64,000 nucleotides of DNA from NCBI GenBank assembly GCA_963580455.1, contig OY756963.1:25563555-25627554 (forward strand), given 5' to 3'. The stretch is from Euonymus europaeus (lineage: Eukaryota > Streptophyta > Magnoliopsida > Celastrales > Celastraceae). The notes beneath the pieces are model-generated. The model did no database searches, had not been told where the DNA came from, and saw nothing but the letters and a program-made list of their open reading frames with translations. Below, piece after piece: positions 39,641 to 52,388 of this stretch (positions within the stretch are counted from its first letter, which is position 1; every line of letters starts with the position of its first letter). The position numbers were made by a program, and so were the translations under genes.

Positions 39641-41070
39641 TTGAATTCAAATAAGCCCTTGTTTTATTGTTTGTCATGAACAAAACAACAAGAGCTAAAA
39701 AAGGACAAAGAACCCAACTCTTTATTCCGAAATCCTACACAATAATAAAGCAAAGTAAAATAGAAAAGGAAAAAAGGAACATTATTGGCTTTAAATCAAA
39801 CAAGCTTGACCATCAGAACAAAAGTCACATAATCATACGGTTGGAGTCAAAACATCAAAATGGCATCACTGTATTGGAACGTGGCATTCTATAAACCCTT
39901 TTTTTCCTAGGTCGTGGATTCATATGAATACGACGTAGCTTTACTGACCGTTAATAAAGAAGATTTGGTGATGTCTATATGATCAAGGGCCCCAGTTTGT
40001 TCAAAGACCCTGTGGAGGCCCCACCAATCAGGGACAGGGGGTGATAAAAAATTACTAGTAACTGACAACTAAATTTTTGATTTCATTCAAATGTGTTATA
40101 TCTGTATTTTGACTGTGAGGGGGAATTTATTACTGAATGTTTGATAGAGTGAAAGTTTTGATAGTGTATAGTTTGTAAATTAATTTAATAATAAAATAAT
40201 AGTTATTCAATATAAGTGTTGTTGGAAAGATCTTTGTGTGTTTAGTTCGAATAAATATTTTTCTTCTTCAAATCTAATATATATTTTGAGAAATAAAATG
40301 ACAAATGTGTGAAAGGACGAAAATAATAAAAGAAATTGAGAGAGTTTTTAAATAGGTAACTGATATGATTATTGAGGAATGAAATTCAGTTTACAAATTC
40401 AGTTTGCCCCGACTCAGGTGTTCGTAATTCAGAGACGGAGGATATGCTCCACGTTTAGGATTGTCCAAAAAAAAAATTGACAAAATCAAATTAGTTTGAT
40501 TGATTTTTCCGAAAACATTCACACATTTTAGACTGATCAAAAATCAATCTAACAAATTGATAATCAATAAATGATTTAATAAAATATGTCAAAAAACCGA
40601 TCGTTACAGTTGAAAAAGGAGATGATTAAGGTTAAATTTGGAGCAGGAACTTCAGTTTTTAGCACCCTAAACATTCAAATGTTAAGGTTTAGAGATAATT
40701 TCAAAAATTATTATTATTATTATATTTTAGCTCGTAAAAAATAGCACATTTCATATGGACTAGGTTTGAACAATATTAATGACATTACACATTTTTTATC
40801 TTCAAATAACACAGGCCCCTCCACTACTAAAATAATATGAGCCGCTAACTAAAAACTTTCATTTTATATAGTTTTTTGCACAAAAAATAAATAAATTTGT
40901 CTCCATTTTTAATGAGAAAAATGAATACTAGATAATCACCAATATTTTCTATGAATCTGTAATTGAATTTATAAACAATATGAACAGACCAGAAAATTAA
41001 AACGTTCAAGAGATTCGTGGTAAAACCGTACATTCATTACTCAGCATCGTCACCGCAGTCAAAATGCCAG
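38186..41070. other. Intergenic, MITE and microsatellites, no gene seen
   Basis: Contains a hairpin-forming MITE (39260-39480) and a TA microsatellite (about 39616-39640). A segment near 39059-39110 has GGTTCGAGTCACC, resembling a tRNA B box. The small forward frame at 39667-39894 is low-complexity and not a recognisable gene. Confidence 0.5.
39260..39480. mobile_element. Hairpin-forming MITE, about 220 bp (family 2, copy 1)
   Basis: The left part GGCACATGTTTGGTACAG and the complement of the right part (CACATTAGTTTGTTTCAG) are similar, giving imperfect terminal repeats. Inside, TTTTACGTTTTACGATAG (39326-39343) is exactly complementary to 39394-39411, and pairing continues inward with two mismatches. 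The block CAGCTTTTACGTTTTACGA is shared with the small element at 51514-51634. Exact ends and target duplication are unclear. Confidence 0.7.
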
Positions 41071-42033
41071 TTAACGGTTGTGGTGGTTGACTCTCCCGAA
41101 ATCAGCCAATTTCCTCGACCGGTTCCCGCAATACGCTGCCGCACTTGCAATATGTGGATTTACCGGAACTCGAACGTCCGTGGAATATCCTAAATCCGGC
41201 GGCAAACCTCCCTTCTGGTTCCATTGCCTGCTCGGGCTTGCCCTCACTAGCGGACTCAAGCAAAATACCAACCCCGTCGAGACGTTCCGGCCGTGACCTG
41301 GCTTCCCTCTCCGTGCTGCCGATGGCCCTCCCACCGGCGTTCTTCGCACTTGAGACGACTCTTCAGAGTCTCCACTGCCTGAAGGACAACGATCGGAGTC
41401 TTCACAATCGGTTTCTAATCCTTCTACGGGCGACATTCCCCGATCCACCGTCCTTCTAGGTCTGCGGCATCCGTTACCGGAAGAATCCTCCACTGCGAAC
41501 CTCGATTTCTTCTTCCGTTGAGCGCTGAAAATATTCGCCAACCAGGACGTTGAAGATGACGAAGCTTCGCACGAATCTCTGGAATTCGAGTTTCTGTTTG
41601 GATCCCGATCGAATTTCTCGGATCTGGACCTAAATAGTCTAGAGAGAAGAGAGAATCTGCCGAGCTTGAGAAAAGATCTGGACGTCGTGATCGAAGTGGT
41701 GGCTCCATTGACGGTGTTGTAGGTGTGCCCCACCTGAGGAGTACTGTAGAATCGGAGATCAAAGTGATTGTCCCAATTGGTAGTGGTGGCGTCTTCAGAT
41801 TTCCGGCGAGCGACGTAAGGAGAGACGGAGCGAGGGAATAACAGAGGTGGGGGTTCCGTGCGGGAATTCCTGTGAGATTCAGCCGCGGAGGAGCGTGGGT
41901 GGGCCTGTTGCGTCAATTGGGCCTGCTGGGCTCGGGCTTGTGCGGCCATTAGCGCGAAGAGCCGCTCGCGGAGACACGAGGCGCAGACGCCCACGGCACT
42001 ACTCAGGTCGGTTGGGTGCTTCTTACACCCCAT
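41071..42033 (-). CDS. Conserved plant protein of unknown function, Cys-motif N terminus
   Basis: An intronless frame of 320 aa with an ATG at 42033. The N terminus MGCKKHPTDL followed by GVCASCLRERLFAL (16-29) has a CxxC pair (C17, C20) and C3, a signature at the start of several plant-specific proteins. The rest is rich in serine and arginine (FLKLGRFSLLSRLFRSRSEK, an acidic ETDCEDSDRCPS stretch, GKPGHGRNVSTG). No enzymatic domain, signal peptide or membrane segment is visible. It lies two genes from RABH1b and next to DRP1, as does an uncharacterised Arabidopsis gene (At2g44600/At3g60200, from memory). Coding quality is supported by GC content higher than its surroundings. I cannot assign a function. 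Confidence 0.75.
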   Translation of the reverse strand: MGCKKHPTDLSSAVGVCASCLRERLFALMAAQARAQQAQLTQQAHPRSSAAESHRNSRTEPPPLLFPRSVSPYVARRKSEDATTTNWDNHFDLRFYSTPQVGHTYNTVNGATTSITTSRSFLKLGRFSLLSRLFRSRSEKFDRDPNRNSNSRDSCEASSSSTSWLANIFSAQRKKKSRFAVEDSSGNGCRRPRRTVDRGMSPVEGLETDCEDSDRCPSGSGDSEESSQVRRTPVGGPSAARRGKPGHGRNVSTGLVFCLSPLVRASPSRQWNQKGGLPPDLGYSTDVRVPVNPHIASAAAYCGNRSRKLADFGRVNHHNR

Positions 42034-45000
42034 TTACTTTCCCTGCAATAATCGTCCTGCTTGAATGTTTATATATACCTATATGTTCTTCCCTTGTGTA
42101 TGCATACGTTGTATGCTATTGTGACTGTTCAGCTGCGACGACAATACTGGGTTTGGCTCTCCTTTTCTTGGTGGAAGAGATCTGACGAGGAAAACAAGGG
42201 CTGGCCTTCGTCTTCTTCTGGGCTCTGCGTCAAGAAAGAGTGTTGGAATGTATACATATACATATGGGAAAGAGATTGATATTTTTATTTAGAATATTTA
42301 GAATAGAGAGTCAAAAGAACTCAACAATATTGGACATATAAACAAGATCTGCAGGAGTTATTTACATGGGTTTTGTACATTGTTAGTATATATATATATA
42401 GTAAAACAATTTAAGTTTTTTTTTTTACATAATTAGAGAGAAATTAAAATTCTGCAACTATACGTTTCTGATTTCTTACCAAATAAACAAGGTAGGTTTT
42501 TTTGGTTTTGAAGGGTAGAAACTAGAAACATTGGGTTTTTTTTATGGTGTTACTGCTTTATCTTAGTCTTTAGCTGGGCTTTTAATGATGAGATAATCCA
42601 ACCCAATAAATATTTGGTTCAAAATTGGTAACTTTATCAACTACTTTTTTTTTTCCATTTATAATTTTTTGTTTGGGTTTACTCTATGGTTTGTACATTA
42701 ATTAATTATTGGGTTGACACTTGACTGCCCAAAGTCGGTTAGGAATGGACACAAAAGTGAGGTGTCACAATCTAGGTCGTCTAGCGACGTGCTTTTAAGT
42801 TTTTTTTTTGCTTTTAAGAGGGAAGGGATAGTAACGGAGCATGGTGAGGCCGAATCATAGTTGTCTCGAACCTTCATAGTCCCGCCTCAAACCTGTCCCG
42901 TTCTACAAGTTGGAGAAAGTCTTTTCCCATCTCTGTCTCGAAGCAATCTGCATTGCACTGCAGGATACCTGTCTCGAATCAAAAACATGTTCAAACAATA
43001 CAACTTAAAGCACTATAATCACACACTACCAATATAAGTAAAAAAATTCTAAAACAATCAGAGGCTTAATCTTTCGATTCTCTATTGTAACAATATGAAT
43101 GGATTCAAGTCAACTAAATTAATTTAGGATTTAGAGTTTATTAATATCAATTTAAATAAAATAATTTTATAGTTTAGGTGTATAAAATATATATATATAT
43201 ATATAAAGAGTATTAAATAGTATCCGGCCGGATTACGGGACAGATTCAGCTCCTCCCCACTTGCGGGCTGAGTTTTTCTTTACCCATCCCCTCCTCATTT
43301 CAATGTCAGATATGGAAAGATTCGCACGAATCGGGGCAAAATTGCATCTCCAAAAGGAGTGGTGTTCGAACTCAAGGTTTGAAATTATCTACGATCCAAC
43401 TTATAAACTAAACTGTTGAGATTTGTGATGGGCTTTTAATTTTTTTTAATTAAAGAAATGAGACGAACGGCTACTAGTCTATTTGCAAAAAGATGCACCC
43501 GAGCTCTGGCCAAATGTGGGCTTGCGGGGGTTGTTTTGGAATTGGGCATGATCTTGAATTTGGGCTTTGGTTGGTTTACTTCTATTTTAAGGACCTTATA
43601 CCCTATTTGATTAGATATTTCGTGGATTGCTAGCTTTTGTTTGTGTGAGGATTTTGGTGATATTCGATATGCATAAGGTTTTAAATCATTCTTAATTTAC
43701 ATTTTTGAAGATAGGTTTAATATTTGAGGATGTCTTCCTTTCATTTCGGTGGAAACTCCACCTACTATGCACATTGAGTAAAACTCATGGGGGTTAATGA
43801 TAGTCCACAAATCACGCACGTTTGAAAATTCTGTGAAAAATTCATTGGTGAATTACACTCTGATGATGGACAGCATGACAAGCAACACCACCATTGTCTA
43901 ATATTTGCAGTGCTTGCTTTGAATGAAGATGATAGTGTGATAGACGAAATTAGGAAATCTAGGAATTAGGTTCACTAACCTCTGTTTCTTTTTTACACTA
44001 ATATCATCTAATCATGTAGCGCATATATATATATATCTATATCTTTGATCACTAATTGTTCAAACGTTGCAGATCAATCACTTAAAGTTTTAATTTGTTC
44101 AGATGTGTTAACTATGTTGTTCAAATATGGTAACTCAAAGTGATCGATTTAAAACAAACTAAAATTTTAAGTTACTGATCTGCAATATTGGAACATTCAG
44201 TAGCTAAAAGAAAGATGACAAATCTTTGAATAAGCAAAAATGTATTTAAACTAGCCATACACTAAAAATGTGATGATAGGGTGACCCTTGACTTTATCAT
44301 AAAGAGTTTCTAAGTGCGCCACTACTTTAAACTAGCCATACACTAAAAAGGGTTTGGTTGCTTCACTTGTGTCAACTATATTGGAAATGAGTTGGCCACC
44401 ACGTATTTGAAGGCCATATTAACTCTTAAGCACCGGCAAATTGGCTCCCCGTGGTGCCCTACTTTCTTGCTATCACTATCGTCAATTCGTCATTATCAAT
44501 TGCTTCTGACATTCAGTTGTAATGTACAACCTATCTAGCTGCATGCATCACTGAAAACGATTGATATTCTCAATGAAATCATATATCTCGATTCGTTCTT
44601 TCCTTTACATATTCAAGGGGCTCGAAATCATGCATATACTCTGGATGATGTAAGATTCTCATATCGGAAGATGTGGAAGGTCGAGTTCTTTATTAGGACG
44701 AAGCTTATTCCATGCACATAACAATTCATTTTCTTAAGTTTAGGTGAGTTGGACCCAAATCCATTTGCAAGACTTATGAGTAACAAGTTCATGCGGACTC
44801 ATGTATCCTCAAAAACTAGACAAATTAAAGCAGACAATATTATTAATGTGTATGAGGGTATGAAAATTACAATAGGATATTAAAGCAGTACTCTTGCATC
44901 AACTCTTAAAGGTGTATTTGGATCGAGGGAAGGGGATAGAAGTGAAGGGAATGAAAGAGAAGAAAATGGATGATATTTTTCCTTCTCATGTTTGGAGGGT

Positions 45001-46448
45001 TAAATAAAAAAAAAGAGGAAATGATTTATAATTTCTATTGTTTGGATAATATTTATAAAAGAAAAGGAAGTAAAGGAAACATGAAACACCAAAACATATC
45101 ACACGCCAAACAAACTTTTAATTTATAGACAACATAATTTAGCTTCCCCTACTTTTATCTTTCCTCCAGATTAACGCAATTTAAGGATGAAATATTTTAA
45201 CAAAATATTAAGAACATTTTCCTCCCAATTATGATGTAGGACAAGAATGATCAAGCCCATCAACAAGCCCAAGTCTAACTAAACTAAAAGACATGTCAAA
45301 TGGAATAGGTTTACCCAACATTTAAATACTGCAACCCAAAGCCAGTTAGCACCGATGTTGAATATTTGGCCCACATCAAATTCCTTCCAAATTCATTCCC
45401 CTAATTTTTTCTAAACAATGTAAACAAAGGGATTGAGGAAAAAAACTCAGAGTGTGTTTGGATATTATTTTCTTTTTTAGTTTTTAAAAACGATTTTGGG
45501 TATAGTTTTTAGAAACACTTTCTATGGAAAAAAAAACTGTTAAAAAATTCATTTGGTTGGTGATATTTGACTTTGTTTTCGGAAACCGAAAAACATGAAA
45601 TTAAAATTGAAATTCATCCAAATAAAACTCAAATTTATCAAAATGAAATTCAAATTCATTAATCGGGTAAAAATGAAGGTGATTTTGGGCCAACACCGGA
45701 GCAAGGCCGTCCGGTGGTCGGACGACGATGTCGGTGAAGAGAGGCGAGTCACCGTTGGGAGTGAGAGAAGAGAGAGAAAAATAAAATAAAATAAATTCAT
45801 CTTAATTACAATTATGTCACTTGAAAATCTTACAAAACAACATTTGATTTTTTAGTTTTTAAAACTGAAAAATGAAAACTGTTTTTAAAAATAAAAACTC
45901 AAAACATATTAGGCAAATGAATTTTAAACAATCATTCGATTTTTCAAAACAGAAAACTGTTTTGAAAATCATTACCAAACACACACTCATTTTCTTTTTA
46001 TTCTCTTCACTCTAAATTGCTCTCGAAGCTTTGAAATAGTTGGATTTGATAACAATGTTTCAGCCCAGCCCAGCCCAGGCCACTTAACCAAATTGGGAGG
46101 CCCGCAGTGAGCCTAATCTATCCGTTGGTCGAGTCTGACAAAAGTCGCTGTGGAACCCACTTTCGCTTTTAGGATTCAAAATTCGAAAGCGTGAAAATCA
46201 TAAGCTGCGCCTCGTGAGATAATTGCTTCCCAACGTTCAACTGACTGCCTGTGACGAATCTTACCAACACGGACGAACCCAAACCAATCGTTCATTATTT
46301 TTTGGAAGTTTTATTCTCAGGCGTTCATTTCAAGTCAATCTCGCTCGTTCTTCTTCTTCTACTTCTTCTTCTTCGATTCTTCGTTGTTAATTCTTCAGGT
46401 GTTCGTAGGGTTTTTGTTGATTCTTGTGCTTGTTCTCTAAGTTGGAAG
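42034..46448. other. Intergenic, DRP1 promoter side, no gene seen
   Basis: About 4.4 kb without a gene. It includes an AT microsatellite (about 43189-43205), a MITE (45450-45988), and a GCCCAGCCCAGCCCAGGCC cluster (about 46063-46081) in the DRP1 promoter. CTT-rich leader sequence (about 46346-46375) precedes the DRP1 ATG. Confidence 0.5.
45450..45988. mobile_element. Probable MITE, about 540 bp, with GTGTGTTTGG terminal repeats
   Basis: The left end GAGTGTGTTTGGATATTATT and the complement of the right end, GAGTGTGTGTTTGGTAATGA, form imperfect terminal repeats. Subterminal GTTTTTAAAAACG/TTTTGAAAA-like words occur at both sides. The enclosed forward and reverse frames are shadows of AT-rich sequence. 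No clean target duplication can be read (CTCA/ACTCA is present on both sides). Confidence 0.65.
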
Positions 46449-49400
46449 ATGTCGACCATGGAGAGCTTGATAGGGTTAGTGAATCGGATCCAGAGAGCAT
46501 GTACGGTTCTTGGAGACTATGGAGGCGCCGAAAATGCTTTCTCTTCTCTCTGGGAAGCTCTTCCTTCTGTTGCTGTCGTCGGTGGTCAGGTTACTTTCTT
46601 CTATTTCCTTTTCTTCCGCTAATTGAGCTCTAGACACTGCGAAGTGAATATTTTATTAACGGAGAAAATAGAAGAAAATAAAAGTTTCGACAGAGAGAGA
46701 AGACCCCTTTTTTTAATGGTGATTTTTTTATTTTTTATTTGAATTGCGGCAACAACAGAGTTCGGGGAAGTCTTCGGTTTTGGAGAGCATAGTGGGGAGA
46801 GACTTTCTTCCCAGAGGATCCGGTTTGTACTTTCTTTTAGTTATTTTGAGATAATTATCCATATAATTGTTATGTCGTCTGTGATGTTTTCTGATGGCAA
46901 TGGACGACTTCTGTGAAAAATTGCAGGAATTGTGACTAGACGGCCTCTGGTCTTGCAGCTTCACAAGACTGAAGATGGGTCACAGGATTATGCGGAGTTT
47001 CTTCACCTTCCCAGGAGGAAATACACTGATTTCGGTATGCATTTGCTATTGTTGCTTTATGTTTGTTTTCTGATTTATCTATAATGCCACCAATTGTTTG
47101 AATAAAAAGGAGAGTGGAAGTGTTATTTGGAATTGATTTCTTCTTGCAGGTTTGGTTCGCAAGGAAATTCAGGATGAAACTGATCGAGTAACAGGAAAGA
47201 CAAAGCAAATATCTCCTGTTCCTATCCATTTGAGCATATACTCTCCCAATGGTGCGTAAACAGTGCTCTTGTCTTCTTTTTTGTTTACGTTAGTTTCTAA
47301 ATTAATGTTCAGACTGGATTGTTGATTCTCGTCATTATGTTATGAATTTCAATACTAATCAACTTTTGTTCCTTAAATCTCCAGTTGTCAACTTAACCTT
47401 GATTGATTTACCTGGATTAACGAAAGTTGCTGTTGGTAAGTTTTGCTTAAAATCTATTTGACATATATATGTATTTGTTTTTGACTCATAGATAGAGCTA
47501 ATTATCTTTTCAGAGGGACAACCTGAAACTATTGTTCAAGATATTGAAAGCATGGTCCACTCTTATGTTGATAAGGTAATGTGATAATTAAGGTAGCATT
47601 TTAAGAACTGAAAAACAATTTTGGTCGGGTGAGTGAATTTTTCATATTGGGTATGATTGCTGAATTTTGTTTATTGTTGTGTATGTTTTCTATCATAAAG
47701 GTAATGCCAAGTCAAATGTTTGGGAAAATAAAGGATGATTTAACCATTATCTGGACAAAAATGAAAAGGGAGAGTAATAGATGTTTCTTTTGAAGAACTC
47801 AGCTCACCTTAATCCGTTTTGTAATCAACAAATCGATTGTCTGTCATCTCTGTGTATTCTCATTGATGTCCATGTGATATTTGTAGCCCAATTGTATCAT
47901 ATTGGCAATAAGCCCGGCGAACCAAGATATAGCAACATCAGATGCTATCAAACTTGCCAGGGAAGTTGATCCCACGGGTATGTTTTATTTATGCTATAAC
48001 GCAATCCAAAAAATGCGCTGTTAGATATTTTTGTTTGTTTGTCTTCCTTACACAATTTTATCTGTAACATACCCAGGGGAACGAACATTTGGTGTGTTGA
48101 CAAAGCTTGATTTGATGGACAAGGGAACTAATGCATTGGATGTACGTTTTTCTGCCACCCCCTCTTCCTTTTATTTGTTCTACTTGTATTCAGTCCAAGT
48201 AATCAAAATAGCTTACTTTTAATTGCTTATGAGTTCTGAATCTGATGTTTGGGCTTCCAAGAAGTGAAGTTGAGGGTTAAGGCAAATGAAATTTCATTTG
48301 AATTAGAATCCGAGAGAGAGAGAGAGAGAGGATGTGTAACTGTCATATATGTACACATTAGAGATGATCTGTAAGATTTTTTAAATTCAGGTTGTTTACA
48401 TCACTATTAGTTCTGCTTGTCCTGACTTTTTGTTATATAGGACGAAGTGGCTTAATTATTCTGGGAAAACAAGTTTGGCGTAAAAATGTTTGATTCTCTG
48501 TCTTCAGGTTCTTGAAGGAAGATCTTATCGGCTACAACATCCATGGGTTGGAATCGTGAATCGTTCACAGGCTGATATAAATAAAAATGTTGATATGATC
48601 ATTGCAAGGCGCAAAGAGCGGGAATACTTTGCAACTAGTCCTGATTATGGACACTTGGCCAGTAAAATGGGTTCAGAGTATCTTGCTAAACTTCTCTCAA
48701 AGGTTCTATTTCCAGTACTTTGCAAACTATGGTGGTTTCAGTTTTTCTGGAATATTTATATGATTCTTTGACATTGGTTTCAGCACTTGGAGTCTGTAAT
48801 TAGGGCACGGATACCAAGCATCTTATCCTTGATAAACAAAACTATTGATGAACTCGAAGCAGAGATGGACCATCTTGGCAGGCCTATTGCTGTTGATGCT
48901 GGGGTGCGTGTCATTTATCTACTGTGATACTTGGTGATTAGACTTTCTTTTCTTTGTGTTGCCCATAACTTATACAATGTATTTTAGGCTCAATTGTACT
49001 CCATCTTGGAACTTTGTCGTGCATTTGACCGGATTTTTAAGGAGCATTTGGAAGGAGGGTAAGCATTTTTAGTCATAAATTTCATGATTTTTTGTATGTT
49101 TAGAAAATTCTTAAGAGATTCCTATTCTTTTAATGATTACCCAACCCTGGAAATTTTGGGGTAGACATGGTGTGATATTTTTCACATTTTTTTGTGTGGT
49201 CTTCGTTTGATGTCGTGAAACCTGGCTGAGATGGTCTTTGTCAATACTTTGAAACGTTTGATATTTTCTCTCATGTTTCTATCAAATATCCTCAAATACC
49301 CTGGAATTGGATGACTTGCATCCGGTGCGTTGGAGGTGTGCTGAATGCTGATTTCTCTAGACCCTTGCGTTAGATGAACTTTTTGCAATTTTCTAAATGA

Positions 49401-50760
49401 TCTGGTTCTTTAAGGTATTTTACATTATGCTAGGGGCGTTATCAATACATCACTACTTCATTGTATATCTGTTGTACTTGATGGGTCTAAAATTTATTAA
49501 TTCAAAGCTGGGATGCAAATCTTTGATGTCGGCTTTTGGGTTTTTGAATCTTAGGCGACCTGGTGGTGATCGCATTTATGGTGTGTTTGACAACCAGCTT
49601 CCTGCTGCTTTGGGGAAGCTTCCATTTGACCGGCACCTTTCTATTCAAAATGTAAAGAAGGTTGTTTCAGAGGCAGATGGTTATCAGCCACACTTGATTG
49701 CCCCAGAGCAAGGTTATCGGCGTCTCATTGACAGTGCATTGAATTATTTTAGAGGCCCAGCTGAAGCTTCTGTGGATGCGGTGAGGACTTATCTTGTGTA
49801 TACATCTACTGGTTTCAGTCAATTGAAATATATTTTATGTTGAAGACTTGAAGTTGTCTATTTTTCATTTTGGAAAAGATTATTCTTTCATAGACTCGTA
49901 TAAATATTGCAATGCAGGTTCATTTTGTTTTGAAAGAACTTGTACGAAAGTCGATTGCAGAAACTAAGGTAAATTTGAAGATCTCTGATTGTTGTAAAAA
50001 TTCTCTTGAATGTTTTTGTGATGGGGAGAATAATTTTTAATGTTGGTTGCATAACCAGGAGTTGAAGCGTTTTCCAACTCTGCAAGCTGAATTAGCTGCT
50101 GCTGCTGGTCAGGCCTTGGAGAAGTTCCGAGATGAGAGCAAGAAGACTGTTCTTCGGTTGGTGGACATGGAGTCTTCGTATTTAACTGTTGAATTCTTTA
50201 GGAGGCTTCCTCAGGAAGTGGAAAAGGGAGGAAATCCTGCTTCCACCAATGTTGACCGTTATGCAGAGGGGCATTTCAGGAGGATAGGATCAAATGTGTC
50301 ATCTTATATCCATATGGTGTCCGAGACGCTTAAAAACACAATTCCCAAGGCTGTGGTTTATTGCCAAGTTAGGGAAGCAAAACAGTCATTGCTTAATTAC
50401 TTCTACACCCAGATAGGGAAGAAAGAGGTACACTCTTAGTCACCCATATGCTCTTCTGTTGAAAACGCTTGACTGTTTGCATGGATCCATTGCTGCCGGA
50501 GGACATTTTCTTTTAGTTTATATAATACCATTGGATACTGGAAATGATTTGGTATTATTTGATGGGACATCTTTTGCAAACTGTTACTTCATGTATAATC
50601 CTGCTGTTGTTAATTTGGTCATCTTTTTCAGGGTAAACAGCTTGCCCAGATGTTAGATGAAGACCCAGCATTGATGGAAAGGAGACTACAGTGTGCTAAA
50701 AGGCTCGAATTATACAAGCAAGCGAGGGATGAGATTGATTCTGTATCCTGGGCCCGATGA
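46449..50760 (+). CDS. DRP1E: Dynamin-related protein 1 (DRP1E/D-type GTPase)
   Basis: Fifteen exons: 46449-46589, 46759-46822, 46927-47034, 47150-47251, 47385-47435, 47514-47575, 47887-47977, 48077-48141, 48508-48702, 48784-48903, 48988-49058, 49555-49780, 49918-49968, 50059-50427, 50632-50760. The frame stays open to 614 aa, normal for plant DRP1. GTPase motifs: GGQSSGKSS (45-53), DLPGL (146-150) and TKLD (215-218). A middle/stalk region and a GED (ending [19 protein letters not shown]) follow. There is no PH or proline-rich domain, as expected for the plant-specific DRP1 class that acts in clathrin-mediated endocytosis and cell-plate formation. The E-versus-D subtype rests on synteny with At3g60190/At2g44590 (recalled). 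All introns are GT-AG. Confidence 0.95.
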
Positions 50761-51141
50761 GAATTCGGTATTTGGATATTCCTTGTATAATAGCAATAGC
50801 CACTGATGAATTATCCCTACTGATTTTCTTATTTAATCTTTTTGAGATTCTTTACATCCTTACTTCAATCTTTATTGTTGTCCAATATCGTTTTGAATAT
50901 TGCTGGTTGGGATTGAGACAGTAGGCACTAGTTGTGTTTTGATCTTTGCTGTTTTATTATTATTATTGTATATATAGCATTGAATCCTGGATTCGCTTTT
51001 CTTTTCTTTTCTTCCAAAATTTCTCTTGTATTTTTTTTTTAATAGCTTTGGAATCTGAATAGTATAAAACATGAATGAATGATGATGGTAGAAGTAAACT
51101 TTTTGGGTGGAACAAGTCTCTTTGTATAATTTCATTTATTA

Positions 51142-51676
51142 AGGGTTTGTTTGTTTTTCAATTTTTTTTATAACTTTAAGCTGCAAAAAATATCGTGTTT
51201 AAAGTTATGAAAAATGTTATGTAAAAATTGCAGACCACATAGTTTAAGCTATATAAAATGCTGTGGAGGTGGTGTGTTTATTTTTTGTTAGATTAATTTT
51301 GTAGATAAAATTATCAAAAAAATGTATTATAATAAAAAATAATTGAAATTTTTTAAGATACAGAGTGATAATTATGTAATATGATTGTAAAATTTGGGGT
51401 CTCACAACTTTAAGTTATGAAAAGTTATGGGATAACGATATTTAATTTTGCCGTTTAAAGTTTTGGATTAGGAAATGTAACGTTCCATTGATATAACATT
51501 TTATGCAAACCTAGCCTCCGTTTGGGACAGAGTATAAGTAGCTTAACCTCTGTCCCCATACTCTCAGACACTCTCAGCTTTTACGTTTTACGAAAGCTTA
51601 TACTCTATCAACATACTCTGATCCAAACGGACCCCTAATAAATTTAAACTGTACGAAATGTGAAACAAACGCATCA
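51142..51676. mobile_element. Tourist-like MITE (family 1, copy 2), about 535 bp, interrupted
   Basis: The left end AGGGTTTGTTTGTTT follows a TTA. The right end GAAACAAACGCATCA precedes TAA, so the target duplication has one change. AAAGTTATG/CATAACTTT-like repeats and the ATTATAATAAAAAATAATTG segment match copies at 22994 and 58625. A 121-bp element of another family is inserted at 51514-51634, which accounts for the extra length. Confidence 0.75.
51514..51634. mobile_element. 121-bp MITE (family 2, copy 2) nested in another MITE
   Basis: CTA flanks both ends (51511-51513 and 51635-51637). The left end GCCTCCGTTTGGGACAGAGT and the complement of the right end, GGGTCCGTTTGGATCAGAGT, match at 16 of 20 positions. 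The centre shares CAGCTTTTACGTTTTACGA with the element at 39260-39480. Confidence 0.8.
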
Positions 51677-52388
51677 TAATTCATTATGAATCTCTGAGTC
51701 TCAATTTCTGTCAAATCTAGACGTAGGAATTTATCAGATATGAATTAAACTATAATTTTATCAGATTTAACTGTTGAGACTCTGCACTCTGTTATTGTCT
51801 GATTAATTTATTTGAATTTAAATCAATTTGAATATACTCAATTTATTTGTCCGGACATGAAAATATTTATTAAATACCAATTTTTTGGCACTTGAAACTG
51901 CGTAATAGATTGTTCATGCCGAGAGCCCAAAATAAGTAGGGTTGGGCTTCCAGACTAGGTTTAGTCCAGACCAAGCCCAAATACGACGCCCATACGAAAT
52001 TGAGAACTGGAATCCCACGAGAGCTCTGGAAGGAGGAGATAGTCAGCCTATAAACCCAAAGCGAAGACTGGGCTTAGTCCAGCCAAGCCCAAACACAAAG
52101 CCCACGGAAACTGGAAGGAGGAGGAATAAGAGATCGTCAGATGACCCGGAATAGAAGAAACCCCGGCGCGCCGCCCATCCATAGAGCGGAGGGAGAAGGG
52201 ATGATGAGCAAGAATTTGGGTCTCTTACAACTATGGCTGATGCCTTCGACAAAAAATATTTTCAGAAGTTCGAAATCTTTCGCAGTTAACTTGTATCATA
52301 AGTTCCCAGAATAATACCCAGATTACAGACGCAACATCTCAAAACCCAAAATTACATTACTTGTTCACACATTATGATAATTATCACC

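Larger units (their letters stand above)
50761..52388. other. Intergenic between convergent DRP1 and DCC1, with nested MITEs
   Basis: Holds the DRP1 3' UTR, a MITE (51142-51676) with a smaller one nested in it, and the DCC1 3' side. The 51942-52154 forward frame has no family match and is likely chance. Confidence 0.6.

Noticed and set aside
44911..45430. Possible MITE starting GGTGTATTTGGATCGAGGG
   Set aside because: The right-hand partner (CCTTCCAAATTCATTCCCC) is a poor match and no target duplication is visible.
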